DNA of 64,000 bases, from contig NZ_LS483429.1 in the NCBI RefSeq assembly GCF_900475885.1, forward strand, positions 558,001 to 622,000, written 5' to 3'. The DNA is from Haemophilus aegyptius. GTDB lineage: Bacteria; Pseudomonadota; Gammaproteobacteria; Enterobacterales; Pasteurellaceae. Position numbers and translations under genes: made by a program. Each line of letters starts with the position of its first letter. Within the stretch, counting starts at the first letter, position 1. The notes under the pieces were generated by a model. That model did no database searches and was not told where the DNA came from. It saw only the letters and a program-made list of their open reading frames with translations. This document shows positions 49,229 through 63,784 of this stretch, in pieces.

Positions 49229-49830
49229 TATCTTGGCGAAATAATTTCTCGTGTGCGAACATCAAACACATCCATTCCCGCACTTAATCCTGCTTGCACG
49301 CCTAAATCCGCATCTTCAAATACGATACAACGACTTGGATTTGCTTGAATTAACTCCGCACAACGTAAAAAAGTTTCTGGGTGTGGTTTATGTTCTTTTA
49401 CATCATCTGCACTGACAATTGCATTAAAGTAAGGTGCGATAGCCAGTTTATCCATCAACATATCAATAATTTTACGGTGTGAGCCAGAACCTAAAGCCAT
49501 CGGCTTTTTCTGATGGAAGGATTTAACAATTTCAAAGGTTGGCAATAACTTTGATTGAGTCGGAATAAGTTGATAAGACAACTCACGTTTTGCAGCCAGC
49601 ACATCCTCAATTCGATCTAGTGGCATATTCGCCGCTTTCATCATTTCCCCCGCGATAGTTCGAACCGTCGCCCCGCCGAAGTTATACATAATTTGAAAAT
49701 CAAATTCATAGCCAAATTTCTTTCCCACCATTGTCCAAGCCTGTGCATGCACGGGCATTGTATCAATTAAAGTTCCATCCATATCAAAAATCAATCCTTC
49801 ATATGGATTGAAGATCTCGTAATCTAACAT
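49228..49830 (-). CDS. yqaB: YqaB-type HAD phosphatase (sugar phosphatase)
   Basis: A haloacid-dehalogenase hydrolase of 200 residues; the E. coli homologue removes phosphate from fructose 1-phosphate and 6-phosphogluconate. Motif I FDMDGTLIDTMPVHAQAW is at about 15-32. Motif II GSGSHR lies near 115. VFEDADLGVQAGLSAGM (motif III region) is near 170. The cap is of the beta-phosphoglucomutase type, and older annotation as a phosphoglucomutase is possible. It is upstream of and overlapping yqaA. Confidence 0.88.
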   Translation of the reverse strand: MLDYEIFNPYEGLIFDMDGTLIDTMPVHAQAWTMVGKKFGYEFDFQIMYNFGGATVRTIAGEMMKAANMPLDRIEDVLAAKRELSYQLIPTQSKLLPTFEIVKSFHQKKPMALGSGSHRKIIDMLMDKLAIAPYFNAIVSADDVKEHKPHPETFLRCAELIQANPSRCIVFEDADLGVQAGLSAGMDVFDVRTREIISPR

Positions 49831-49945
49831 TTTTACATCCTTACAAATTTTTTTACCATTTTGCTACAAAACTGTGATCTATGCACTGTTTTATTTCAGT
49901 AAAGTGCGGTAAATTAGCGAACAAATTTTGAACTAACAAAAACAA

Positions 49946-50323
49946 ATGCGGTTATTTAAGCAACTAGAACGTTGGAAAATTCGCAAGCAAATAAATCAAT
50001 CTATTATTGATGTGATATTTCGTTTACGAAATCGATTAGCTCATTACTGGCAAGCTGATGTGAATACGCCTCAAGTGGATTTTATGCTGCTACACATTGC
50101 TTGCAGCTTAGGTCGAATAGAACGAGGAGGTTGTGTTTCTTCGCTTTATTCAGAAATGCTCGAAGAAATGCAAAGTGCGGTCATTTTTCCACAAGTTTTA
50201 GCTATTCATCGAGATTTACTCAAGTTAATGCCATTTTCCATTCCTGAAGCAGAACAAACTTATTTTTTAGCGAACATTCATTCTTTGGTTCTTGAACAGA
50301 AGCAATTAAAGCCTTTGAAATGA
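49946..50323 (+). CDS. small PRD-like protein, function unknown
   Basis: A 125-residue protein I cannot assign firmly. All of it is predicted helical, and the pattern resembles a PTS regulation domain: FMLLHIACSLGRIERGG would be the first conserved helix and PEAEQTYFLANIHSLVL the last. PRDs normally occur inside antiterminators or activators, so a free-standing one would be unusual. No DNA- or RNA-binding domain and no membrane segment is visible. The stop TGA overlaps the ATG of a 39-codon ORF. An uptake signal is inside (50173-50181). Confidence 0.6.
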   Translation: MRLFKQLERWKIRKQINQSIIDVIFRLRNRLAHYWQADVNTPQVDFMLLHIACSLGRIERGGCVSSLYSEMLEEMQSAVIFPQVLAIHRDLLKLMPFSIPEAEQTYFLANIHSLVLEQKQLKPLK

Positions 50324-50439
50324 ATTATGCGGAGGTGCATTCAATTTATGGTGTAAAACTGGACATTGATTCGGTAAATAATTCTCAAATTACTAAAACA
50401 TTAAGGAAATTTACCGCACTTTTAAGTAAAATAGCGTAA
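50320..50439 (+). CDS. 39-codon ORF overlapping the PRD-like gene (ATGA)
   Basis: The ATG at 50320 overlaps the TGA of the preceding gene in an ATGA arrangement typical of translational coupling, and the frame ends at TAA 50437-50439. The peptide starts MNYAEVHSIYGVKLDID; its last third is encoded partly by an uptake signal (Thr-Ala-Leu-Leu-Ser). I do not recognise it. It may be chance, a small real protein, or the remains of a longer C-terminus lost by frameshift. Confidence 0.3.
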   Translation: MNYAEVHSIYGVKLDIDSVNNSQITKTLRKFTALLSKIA

Positions 50440-50460
50440 TTTTTCAAAGAGATAATAAAT

Positions 50461-51072
50461 ATGAAAGCCAAATTAGTCAGTTTACTTGCGCAAGCAAATA
50501 TAAAAATAAGTGATCAACAAATTCAGCAGTTGATTAATCTGGTCAATTTACTCAATAAATGGAATAAAGCTTATAATTTGACGTCAGTTCGTGATCCACA
50601 AGAAATGTTAGTTAAACATATTTTAGATAGTCTTGTTGTAAGTCCTTATTTACAAGGTGATCGTTTTATTGATGTCGGTACAGGGCCTGGTTTGCCTGGT
50701 TTACCTTTGGCAATTATTAATCCTTCCAAACAATTTGTCCTCCTTGATAGCTTAGGTAAGCGTATTAGTTTTATTCGAAATGCTATACGTGAGCTTAGAC
50801 TAACTAATGTAACCCCCGTTTTAAGTCGAGTAGAAGAATATCAACCTGAAGATAAATTTGATGGTGTATTAAGCCGTGCTTTTGCTTCGTTAAAAGATAT
50901 GACAGATTGGTGTCATCATTTACCAAAAGAAAATGGATATTTTTATGCATTAAAAGGGATTTATCAGGAAGATGAAATTAATGAATTGAATAAAAAATAT
51001 ACTATTCAAAAAGTGATTGAATTATCTGTTCCTGAACTTATAGGCGAACGACATTTAATCGTTTTACGTTAA
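50461..51072 (+). CDS. rsmG: 16S rRNA (guanine527-N7)-methyltransferase
   Basis: RsmG (GidB) methylates G527 of 16S rRNA using S-adenosylmethionine; loss gives low-level streptomycin resistance in other bacteria. It has 203 residues (E. coli 207). The N-terminal [25 protein letters not shown] and the SAM-binding loop [15 protein letters not shown] (about 66-80) are intact, as is [11 protein letters not shown]. No mnmG (gidA) gene is next to it. It precedes the atp operon by 125 bp, in which that operon's promoter lies. Confidence 0.96.
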   Translation: MKAKLVSLLAQANIKISDQQIQQLINLVNLLNKWNKAYNLTSVRDPQEMLVKHILDSLVVSPYLQGDRFIDVGTGPGLPGLPLAIINPSKQFVLLDSLGKRISFIRNAIRELRLTNVTPVLSRVEEYQPEDKFDGVLSRAFASLKDMTDWCHHLPKENGYFYALKGIYQEDEINELNKKYTIQKVIELSVPELIGERHLIVLR

Positions 51073-51140
51073 AAAGTAACAAATAGATAAATTATTTTCT
51101 AAAAGTGTGATTTATATAACACTTTTTATGTGTTTTTAAG

Positions 51141-51168
51141 TTGAATCTAAAGCCAGCAAAGGTATAAT
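51141..51168 (+). promoter_or_regulatory. atp operon promoter
   Basis: TTGAAT (51141-51146), a 16-bp spacer and a perfect TATAAT (51163-51168) lie about 30 bp ahead of atpI, in the gap after rsmG. Confidence 0.8.
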
Positions 51169-51197
51169 CGGCGGGCTAAAATTATTTTGTAAAAGTG

Positions 51198-51572
51198 ATG
51201 TCGCGCATTTTATCTCACGCTAAAAAAAACTACAGAAAAGCTATTATTATTGAGAGTCTTTTGCTTGTAGTTTTTTATTTGCTTATTTATGGATGGCAAC
51301 GCCAAAGTGCGGTAGATTTTAGCTACGGTTTTTTAAGTGCCTTTTTGCCTTTTTGTACATTTATATTTATCATTTTTTACAGAAAACAAAATTTTTCAAC
51401 AAAACTGACCGCACTTTATCGTGCTGAAGCAATAAAGTTTATTTTAACGATGGTTTTTATCATTGTTGCCATCAAATGGTTATTCGTTATCAATTTTATT
51501 GCGTTTTTTGTTGGTTTTTTATTGGCATTAGTGCTGAATAATATTATTCCACTTATTCTCAATAAAATTTAA
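51198..51572 (+). CDS. atpI: ATP synthase subunit I
   Basis: AtpI assists assembly of the c-ring of the F1Fo ATP synthase and is not part of the finished complex. It has 124 residues from the ATG at 51198; a GTG one codon earlier is also possible. Four hydrophobic segments are visible: about 14-32, 40-60, 80-95 and 97-118. Sequence is poorly conserved in this family, so position as first gene of atpIBEFHAGDC carries much of the assignment. The ribosome-binding site is weak, consistent with low expression. Two uptake signals are inside. Confidence 0.85.
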   Translation: MSRILSHAKKNYRKAIIIESLLLVVFYLLIYGWQRQSAVDFSYGFLSAFLPFCTFIFIIFYRKQNFSTKLTALYRAEAIKFILTMVFIIVAIKWLFVINFIAFFVGFLLALVLNNIIPLILNKI

Positions 51573-52397
<825 letters not shown>

Positions 52398-52434
52398 TCG
52401 TTTTTTATTAACCAGCTCTAGGGCTAAAACTTAA

Positions 52435-52707
<273 letters not shown>

Positions 52708-52756
52708 TCACCTTATTTGCTTATCAACGTAAAACAAGCATAGTAAGGAGGACGTT

Positions 52757-53227
52757 GTGAATTTAAATGCAACATTGATTGGTCAACTTATCGCATTCGC
52801 ACTTTTTGTGTGGTTTTGCATGAAATTTGTTTGGCCACCAATTATTAATGCGATTGAAACACGTCAAAGCCAAATTGCGAACGCTTTAGCGTCAGCTGAA
52901 GCAGCTAAAAAAGAGCAAGCAGATACGAAAAATCTTGTTGAACAAGAACTTTCAGCTGCAAAAGTACAAGCTCAAGACATTTTAGATGCTGCGAATAAAC
53001 GTCGCAATGAAGTATTAGACGAAGTGAAGGCAGAAGCCGAAGAACTAAAAGCAAAAATTATTGCTCAAGGTTATGCAGAAGTAGAAGCAGAACGTAAACG
53101 TGTTCAAGAAGAATTACGTCTTAAAGTGGCTTCATTGGCTGTGGCTGGTGCTGAGAAAATTGTGGGTCGTTCTATTGATGAAGCGGCAAACAATGACATT
53201 ATTGATAAATTAGTTGCAGAGTTATAA
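52757..53227 (+). CDS. atpF: ATP synthase subunit b
   Basis: Peripheral stalk subunit that ties F1 to Fo. It has 156 residues, as in E. coli. The start codon is GTG (52757) with AAGGAGG at 52745-52751. The N-terminal membrane helix is [21 protein letters not shown]-like (about 4-24), followed by a long charged coiled coil with [20 protein letters not shown]. It lies between atpE and atpH. Confidence 0.98.
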   Translation: MNLNATLIGQLIAFALFVWFCMKFVWPPIINAIETRQSQIANALASAEAAKKEQADTKNLVEQELSAAKVQAQDILDAANKRRNEVLDEVKAEAEELKAKIIAQGYAEVEAERKRVQEELRLKVASLAVAGAEKIVGRSIDEAANNDIIDKLVAEL

Positions 53228-53239
53228 GAGGCTTAGCTT

Positions 53240-53773
53240 ATGTCAGAATTAACTACAATAGCTCGCCCTTATGCAAAAGCTGCATTCGACTTTGCCATTG
53301 AACAAAGTGCGGTCGAAAAATGGACTGAAATGTTAGGTTTTGCTGCTGCCGTAGCTGAAGATGAAACGGTAAAAGCTTACTTAAGTAGTTCTCTTTCTGC
53401 ACAGAAATTAGCTGATACAGTAATTTCTATTTGTGGCGAACAATTGGATCAATATGGGCAAAATCTTATTCGGTTAATGGCTGAAAATAAGCGTTTGAGT
53501 GCTATTCCTGCGGTGTTTGAAGAATTTAAACATCACGTAGAGGAACACCAAGCTATTGCAGAAGTTGAAGTAACATCTGCGCAACCATTGAATGCAACAC
53601 AAATCGAAAAAATTGCAGCTGCAATGAAAAAAAGATTAGCTCGCAAAGTGAAATTAAATTGCAACGTGGATAACGCACTTATTGCTGGTGTGATTGTTCG
53701 TACTGAAGACTTTGTGATTGACGGAAGTAGCCGTGGGCAACTTACTCGTCTCGCAAACGAGTTGCAATTATAA
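53240..53773 (+). CDS. atpH: ATP synthase subunit delta
   Basis: Joins the top of F1 to the b-subunit stalk. It has 177 residues, as in E. coli. The N-terminal six-helix domain starts [17 protein letters not shown]. The C-terminal domain carries the signature region [25 protein letters not shown]. It is 13 bases after atpF and 12 bases ahead of atpA. An uptake signal encodes Ser-Ala-Val near residue 23. Confidence 0.98.
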   Translation: MSELTTIARPYAKAAFDFAIEQSAVEKWTEMLGFAAAVAEDETVKAYLSSSLSAQKLADTVISICGEQLDQYGQNLIRLMAENKRLSAIPAVFEEFKHHVEEHQAIAEVEVTSAQPLNATQIEKIAAAMKKRLARKVKLNCNVDNALIAGVIVRTEDFVIDGSSRGQLTRLANELQL

Positions 53774-53785
53774 GAGGAATACAAG

Positions 53786-55327
53786 ATGCAACTAAATTCA
53801 ACTGAAATTAGTGAATTGATTAAAAAACGCATCGCTCAATTCGACGTGGTCAGTGAAGCGCGTAATACAGGGACAATTGTTTCTGTAAGCGATGGTATTA
53901 TTCGCATCCACGGTTTAAGCGATGTGATGCAAGGTGAAATGATCGCCTTACCAGGTAATCGTTATGCGATGGCACTTAACCTTGAACGCGATTCTGTTGG
54001 TGCTGTAGTTATGGGACCTTACGCAGATTTAGCGGAAGGTATGGAAGTTCAATGTACAGGTCGTATTCTTGAAGTACCAGTTGGTCGTGGTTTATTAGGT
54101 CGTGTAGTTAATACGCTTGGTCAGCCAATCGATGGTAAAGGCGAAATTGAAAATGATGGTTTCTCACCAGTAGAAGTGATTGCGCCAGGTGTTATCGATC
54201 GTCGTTCTGTTGATCAACCTGTTCAAACTGGTTATAAAGCTGTCGATTCCATGGTACCGATTGGTCGTGGTCAGCGTGAGTTAATCATCGGTGACCGTCA
54301 AACGGGTAAAACTGCGTTAGCAATTGACGCTATTATTAATCAGCGTAATTCAGGTATTAAATGTATCTATGTTGCGATTGGTCAAAAAGCCTCTACTATT
54401 GCAAACGTCGTGCGTAAATTAGAAGAACATGGTGCGCTTGCAAATACTATCGTGGTAGCTGCATCTGCATCTGAATCAGCAGCGTTACAATATTTAGCCC
54501 CTTATGCTGGTTGTGCGATGGGGGAATATTTCCGTGATCGCGGCGAAGATGCGTTAATTGTTTATGATGATTTATCAAAACAAGCCGTAGCTTATCGTCA
54601 AATTTCATTATTATTACGTCGTCCACCAGGTCGTGAAGCCTATCCAGGTGATGTGTTCTATTTACATTCTCGTTTACTAGAACGTGCTTCTCGTGTAAAT
54701 GAAGATTATGTAGAAAAATTCACTAAAGGCGAAGTAAAAGGAAAAACAGGTTCTTTAACCGCACTTCCGATTATTGAAACCCAAGCTGGTGACGTATCTG
54801 CGTTTGTTCCAACCAACGTAATTTCTATTACCGATGGTCAGATCTTCTTAGAATCTAACTTGTTTAACTCAGGTATTCGTCCTGCGGTAAACCCAGGTAT
54901 TTCGGTATCTCGTGTGGGTGGTTCAGCGCAAACTAAAGTTATTAAGAAATTAGCGGGTGGTATTCGTACCGCGCTAGCTCAATATCGTGAATTAGCAGCG
55001 TTTGCACAGTTTGCATCAGATCTAGATGATGCGACTCGTAAGCAACTTTCTCACGGTGAAAAAGTAACTGAATTATTAAAACAAAAACAATTCGCGCCAT
55101 TATCTGTTGCAGAACAAGCGGTTATATTGTTTGCTGTTGAATTTGGTTATTTGGATGACGTGGAATTATCAAAAATTGCAAGTTTTGAGACCGCACTTTT
55201 AGATTATTCTAACCGTAATCATGCTGAATTTATGCAAGAGCTTAATAAAACCGGTAACTATAATGATGAAATCAAAGATACGTTAAAAAGTATTTTAGAT
55301 GGTTTTAAAGCGAATAGTGCTTGGTAG
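53786..55327 (+). CDS. atpA: ATP synthase subunit alpha
   Basis: Regulatory nucleotide-binding subunit of F1 (three per complex). It has 513 residues, exactly as in E. coli. Walker [11 protein letters not shown] is at about 169-178. The signature [17 protein letters not shown] (about 363-379) includes the arginine finger region. AGAGGAA precedes the ATG. Two uptake signals lie in its 3' half. Confidence 0.99.
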   Translation: MQLNSTEISELIKKRIAQFDVVSEARNTGTIVSVSDGIIRIHGLSDVMQGEMIALPGNRYAMALNLERDSVGAVVMGPYADLAEGMEVQCTGRILEVPVGRGLLGRVVNTLGQPIDGKGEIENDGFSPVEVIAPGVIDRRSVDQPVQTGYKAVDSMVPIGRGQRELIIGDRQTGKTALAIDAIINQRNSGIKCIYVAIGQKASTIANVVRKLEEHGALANTIVVAASASESAALQYLAPYAGCAMGEYFRDRGEDALIVYDDLSKQAVAYRQISLLLRRPPGREAYPGDVFYLHSRLLERASRVNEDYVEKFTKGEVKGKTGSLTALPIIETQAGDVSAFVPTNVISITDGQIFLESNLFNSGIRPAVNPGISVSRVGGSAQTKVIKKLAGGIRTALAQYRELAAFAQFASDLDDATRKQLSHGEKVTELLKQKQFAPLSVAEQAVILFAVEFGYLDDVELSKIASFETALLDYSNRNHAEFMQELNKTGNYNDEIKDTLKSILDGFKANSAW

Positions 55328-55342
55328 TAACGGAGAGATAAG

Positions 55343-57602
<2,260 letters not shown>

Positions 57603-57631
57603 TCACTTCAAGTCATTTGAAGGAGAACAAA

Positions 57632-58060
57632 ATGGCGACATTTAATTTAACAATAGTAAGCGCAGAGCAGAAAATCTTTGAAGGTGAAGTAAAACAAATT
57701 CAGGTAACTGGTGTGGAAGGGGAGCTTGGTATTTTGCCCGGACATACGCCATTGCTAACAGCAATTAAGCCTGGGATTGTTAAATTTACTCTTAAAGATG
57801 GGAATGAAGAAGTTATCTATGTTTCTGGTGGTTTTTTAGAAGTTCAACCAAATATTGTGACAGTATTAGCAGATATTGCTATTCGAGGTAGTGAATTAGA
57901 TGCAGATCGTATTCACGAAGCAAAACGTAAAGCAGAAGAAAATATAGTATCTCACGGATCTGATGCAGATCACGACTTACTTGTTGCAAAACTTTCTAAA
58001 GAGTTAGCAAAACTTCGAGCTTATGAACTCACTGAAAAACTATTGAAAACAAGACGATAA
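57632..58060 (+). CDS. atpC: ATP synthase subunit epsilon
   Basis: Regulatory subunit on the central stalk of F1. It has 142 residues from the ATG at 57632 with AAGGAGAA ahead. The N-terminal beta sandwich starts [17 protein letters not shown] and includes [16 protein letters not shown]. The C-terminal helical hairpin ends [10 protein letters not shown] and can inhibit ATP hydrolysis. It is the last gene of the atp operon, ahead of a strong terminator. Confidence 0.98.
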   Translation: MATFNLTIVSAEQKIFEGEVKQIQVTGVEGELGILPGHTPLLTAIKPGIVKFTLKDGNEEVIYVSGGFLEVQPNIVTVLADIAIRGSELDADRIHEAKRKAEENIVSHGSDADHDLLVAKLSKELAKLRAYELTEKLLKTRR

Positions 58061-58102
58061 TTGAAAGTATAATATAGATGAAGTGAACTTCATTTAGTTT
58101 AA

Positions 58103-58140
58103 GGGCTAAGTTCTATAATTTTAGAACTTAGCCTTTTTGT
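58103..58140 (+). terminator. atp operon terminator
   Basis: GGCTAAGTTCT (58104-58114) pairs with AGAACTTAGCC (58123-58133) around an eight-base loop and is followed by TTTTT. It is 43 bp after the atpC stop codon. Confidence 0.9.
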
Positions 58141-58245
58141 TGTATGAGATTAATGATAAGTTTTGTCTGAAATTTTTATCTAAATTAATTAGGATAATAT
58201 TTACTCTTTTTTAGATAAAAAGTGCGGTAAATTTTTAGTTTGTTT

Positions 58246-59448
58246 TTAACCTACAACAAAGGGTAAATAACCCGCACGAATCGCAAATGGAATGGATGTA
58301 ATGATCACGCCTAATACCAATACGATAATTAAAGTCAGATTTCCTCCCCACACTTTATATGGCAAATTACGGTGAACACGACGAGCTTTCCAAACAAGGC
58401 TAACTGGCAATACTACGGCGTAGAATGCAAACATTTGACCTGCGTAGCCTAGTGCTAAAATAAAACCTTCTGGGTAAAATAATGCAAAAACAAGTGGTGG
58501 AATAAAAGTCAGTAAACCAAGTGAAATTCTACCTGCTGTAACGTTAAATGAACGTTTTAGTAAATCTTCAATACATTCTAATAATCCTAATCCCACACCT
58601 AAGAAAGAAGTGATAAGTGCTAATGTAGAAAATAATTTTACCGCACTTGCGATCACATTGCTTCCAGTGATGGCGAAGGTTGCTTTTACTAAGCCATTTA
58701 AAGTCGCATCTTCTTTTAAGATTTGTAAAAATTCATTTTGTGTAAGCAAGCCGTGCGTGGATAGTTGCCATAGAATATAAGCACAAAGTGTTATGGCAGA
58801 GCCGACCAAAATAGAGAAGCGCAATGCTTTTACATTGCCATCTAAGTATTTATTTAAACTTGGAATGGAACCGTGGAAACCAAACGCCGTGAAAAATACA
58901 GGGCTTGCAGAGATAATTAAAGCCTTATCAATTGGCGTCGCCATTAAGTTATCAAATTTGATTTCTGGCAACATTAAGCTTAACACCACAGCAAAGGCAG
59001 CAAGCATAACGAAAAATAACACGCGATTAATTTTATCTACGCTATGTGTGCCGATGACGATAAATGAACCGAAAATCACGGTAAATAATAAGACGCTAAC
59101 TTTATCGCCAAAACTTTCTGGTAATAAATCTTTTAGTAGTGAACCGCCACCGCTGATATAAGCGGCAATTAATGCATATAAGAAAATAATTAGCACGGCT
59201 GTGGCAATAATGCGTCCTGTTTTACCAAAATATTGTTCTGCAAGTGTGCCGATACCTGCATCACTTTCCGCAGTTTGATAGAGTTCAACGAATAAAAGTG
59301 CGCTAAAAGTTAATAATGCCCAAAGCCCCAATAACAAGACTAAAGTAAAGCCGAAGCCAATGCCAGCGGAAGTGAGAGGCATAGCCAACATTCCCGCACC
59401 AATCATCGTACCAGCAACAAGAAGTGTGCTGCCTACAGTTTTGTTCAT
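58246..59448 (-). CDS. tyrP: aromatic amino acid permease, TyrP family (copy 2)
   Basis: Second permease of the aromatic amino acid family, 400 residues and about 11 hydrophobic segments. The N-terminal motif GTMIGAGMLAMPLTSAGIGFGF (about 13-34) is almost the same as in the protein at 8367-9587. The two can be aligned along their whole length, with the clearest difference in the central hydrophilic loops. It is probably also a proton-linked tyrosine or tryptophan carrier. A palindrome in its upstream region (59500-59514) is a possible TyrR-like site. One uptake signal is inside. Confidence 0.88.
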   Translation of the reverse strand: MNKTVGSTLLVAGTMIGAGMLAMPLTSAGIGFGFTLVLLLGLWALLTFSALLFVELYQTAESDAGIGTLAEQYFGKTGRIIATAVLIIFLYALIAAYISGGGSLLKDLLPESFGDKVSVLLFTVIFGSFIVIGTHSVDKINRVLFFVMLAAFAVVLSLMLPEIKFDNLMATPIDKALIISASPVFFTAFGFHGSIPSLNKYLDGNVKALRFSILVGSAITLCAYILWQLSTHGLLTQNEFLQILKEDATLNGLVKATFAITGSNVIASAVKLFSTLALITSFLGVGLGLLECIEDLLKRSFNVTAGRISLGLLTFIPPLVFALFYPEGFILALGYAGQMFAFYAVVLPVSLVWKARRVHRNLPYKVWGGNLTLIIVLVLGVIITSIPFAIRAGYLPFVVG

Positions 59449-59477
59449 TTTTGTTTCCTTATGATGTAATAAAAAAT

Positions 59478-59672
59478 TTACGATAATTGTATTGTATAAT
59501 TTACAGTCTGTAAATAAAATTTATAAATTGTGAATTTTTTACTATCTTCCTTGCTATATTGTTGCTTAAGAAGAAGGAATAAAATGATATTTCCTAAATT
59601 TTGTTGTTTATCAATACATTTAATTACCACAGTTTCACTGTATTTTACGATGATATTGAATTGTCCAAACAA
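59478..59672 (-). CDS. possible small ORF between hisI and the TyrP-type gene
   Basis: A 64-codon frame, in the same frame as hisI and directly beyond its stop codon, with no ATG (first usable start TTG at 59672) and no good ribosome-binding site. The upstream part back to the hisI stop is also open (about 12 further codons). The peptide starts MFGQFNIIVKYSETVVIK. I do not recognise it. It may be an untranslated tail; the sequence is not convincingly coding. Confidence 0.2.
   Translation of the reverse strand: MFGQFNIIVKYSETVVIKCIDKQQNLGNIILFLLLKQQYSKEDSKKFTIYKFYLQTVNYTIQLS
59500..59514. promoter_or_regulatory. palindrome upstream of the second TyrP-type gene
   Basis: TTTACA-GTC-TGTAAA is a 15-bp palindrome 52 bp ahead of the start codon. 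Its half-sites match the TyrR half-site sequences but in the opposite arrangement from the TGTAAA-N6-TTTACA consensus; TGTAAA-N6-AATACA within the same region is a weaker direct fit. An operator role is inference. Confidence 0.4.
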
Positions 59673-59711
59673 ATCTTCTAATTGCTCACTTAATATTGCC
59701 TGACAATTTTC

Positions 59712-60376
59712 TTATTTATTTCCTCCTTCTGGATGTAATCCAATCCCTTGATGGCGTTCTTGTAGTTTTGCGATAATTTCGTACCACTGAAGATCTTGAT
59801 TGTGTAATAATACGGTTAAGTGATAGACCAAATCTGTAGCTTCAGAAATGACTTCTGCTTTATCTTGTGCGACCGCAGCCAAGGCAGTTTCCACACCTTC
59901 TTCCCCCACTTTTTGGGCGATTTTTTTGGTACCTTTTGCGTGTAATGTTGCAGTATAAGAATTAGAAGGATCTGCATTTTTCTTTTCTTTTAAATGTTGT
60001 TCTAATTTTATAAACCACGCCCAATTTGCAAATTGTTGCTTCTTGTTCTCTGATTGTGGAGAGGTAAATTGATGGAAGCAGCTGTATTCACCTGTGTGGC
60101 AAGTTGCCCCAATGGGATCAACTAAAATGAGCAAAGTGTCGTTATCGCAATCTAAGCTCATTTCTTCCACATTTAAAAAATTGCCCGAGATTTCTCCTTT
60201 TGTCCATAATCGTTGTTTGGTACGAGAGAAGAAAGTTACTTTACGTTCTTTGATGGTTTTTGTAAGGGCTTCTTCATTCATATAGCCAAGCATTAGTACC
60301 TCACGAGTACTTATATTTTGAATAATAACAGGAAGAAGACCATTAACTTTTTGCCAGTCTATTTTAGTAATATTCA

Positions 60377-60377
<1 letters not shown>
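59712..60377 (-). CDS. hisI: phosphoribosyl-AMP cyclohydrolase / phosphoribosyl-ATP pyrophosphatase
   Basis: Bifunctional enzyme for the second and third steps of histidine synthesis. It has 221 residues. The N-terminal cyclohydrolase domain (about 1-120) shows [22 protein letters not shown] and the metal-binding DCDNDTLL and CHTGEYSCF. The C-terminal pyrophosphatase domain shows [18 protein letters not shown] and [10 protein letters not shown]. Its start overlaps the end of hisF by one base. It is the last gene of the his cluster. Confidence 0.97.
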
Positions 60378-62519
<2,142 letters not shown>

Positions 62520-62584
62520 TTTTTTATCCTTTTACAATCGGTCGAATTTTGCAAAAATACGACAAAAATTAACCGCTCTTTCAA

Positions 62585-63673
62585 CTATAAAACTCCTTTT
62601 GAACTTGGCATTTCATTTCCTTCAATCCGAATCGCCTGTCTTAATGTTCTCCCAAAGGCTTTAAATAAGCTCTCTATTTTATGATGATCGTTATTACCCG
62701 TGACATTTAAATGAAGCGTGGCAAGCATTGAAAATGCCAAAGATTGAAAGAAATGTTCAGTGAGTTCCGTACTAAAATCACCCACTTTATCGCGTTTAAA
62801 GCAGGCATTGAATTTGATCCAAGGTCTGCCCGATAAATCTAAAGCACATTCTGCTTTACATTCGTCCATTGGAAGCACAAAGCCGAAACGGGCAATACCA
62901 CGTTTGTCACCAATGGCTTGTTTCAGTGCTTGTCCAAGGGCGAGAGCGGTGTCCTCCACCGTGTGATGTTCGTCAATCCATAAATCGCCTTTACACTGCA
63001 CGTTCATTCTAAACCCACCGTGTGTGGCGATTTGATCGAGCATATGGTCAAAAAAACCAACACCGGTTTTGATTTCATTTACACCAGCTTCATCTAGCCA
63101 AACCTGCACTTTAATATCGGTCTCTTTAGTTTGACGAATTACTTCTGCAAAACGTGGCGGACGTTTGCCACAGTTTGTGACCGTTTCCCCCAACAATTTT
63201 TCTGCAATCAGATCCCAATTCATTTTCTGTGGATCGTATTGAATAGCTCGAATACCTAGATTTTCTGCTAATTGCACATCGGTCTCTCGGTCACCAATGA
63301 CAAAAGAGCGGTCAATATCGAATAAATTTTTACGAATATAGTGATCAAGCAACTTAATTTTTGGTTTGCGACATAGACAATTTTCTTCGGGCTTATGCGG
63401 GCAAATGAGCACTTCATCAAAGGTAATGCCCTGAGATTCAAATAATGCCATCATTACATTGTGGGGCTTATCAAAATCTGTTTGCGGAAAAGCATCCGTA
63501 CCAAGCCCATCTTGATTAGAAACTATCACAAAACGGTATTTCGCTTTCAGTCTGAGGAGTGCGGGAATCACTTTCGGTTCTAATTTTAGTTTCTCTAAAC
63601 TGTCAATTTGGAAATCAGTTTTTGGTTCATCAATTAATGTGCCGTCTCGGTCGATAAAAAGAGTAGGTTGCAT
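62585..63673 (-). CDS. hisB: histidinol phosphatase / imidazoleglycerol-phosphate dehydratase
   Basis: Bifunctional enzyme for two steps of histidine synthesis. It has 362 residues from the ATG at 63673 (family start [18 protein letters not shown]. coli 355). The N-terminal HAD phosphatase has the DRDGT nucleophile motif at about 8-12 and the zinc-binding segment [15 protein letters not shown] near 100-114. The C-terminal dehydratase has [26 protein letters not shown] and [15 protein letters not shown] metal motifs. The fusion is typical of gammaproteobacteria. Confidence 0.98.
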   Translation of the reverse strand: MQPTLFIDRDGTLIDEPKTDFQIDSLEKLKLEPKVIPALLRLKAKYRFVIVSNQDGLGTDAFPQTDFDKPHNVMMALFESQGITFDEVLICPHKPEENCLCRKPKIKLLDHYIRKNLFDIDRSFVIGDRETDVQLAENLGIRAIQYDPQKMNWDLIAEKLLGETVTNCGKRPPRFAEVIRQTKETDIKVQVWLDEAGVNEIKTGVGFFDHMLDQIATHGGFRMNVQCKGDLWIDEHHTVEDTALALGQALKQAIGDKRGIARFGFVLPMDECKAECALDLSGRPWIKFNACFKRDKVGDFSTELTEHFFQSLAFSMLATLHLNVTGNNDHHKIESLFKAFGRTLRQAIRIEGNEMPSSKGVL

Positions 63674-63784
63674 ATTTTTCTCCGTGTATGTTATATGAAT
63701 GGTATGAGGTTTATCATTTGCTTTATACAAACAGTATAAAACTAAATAATCTCGAATCGCTCTGTGACTTAAATAGGAGGTGGT

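Noticed and set aside
59500-59514. definite TyrR box
   Set aside because: The half-sites are in the opposite arrangement to the known consensus; kept only as a low-confidence palindrome.
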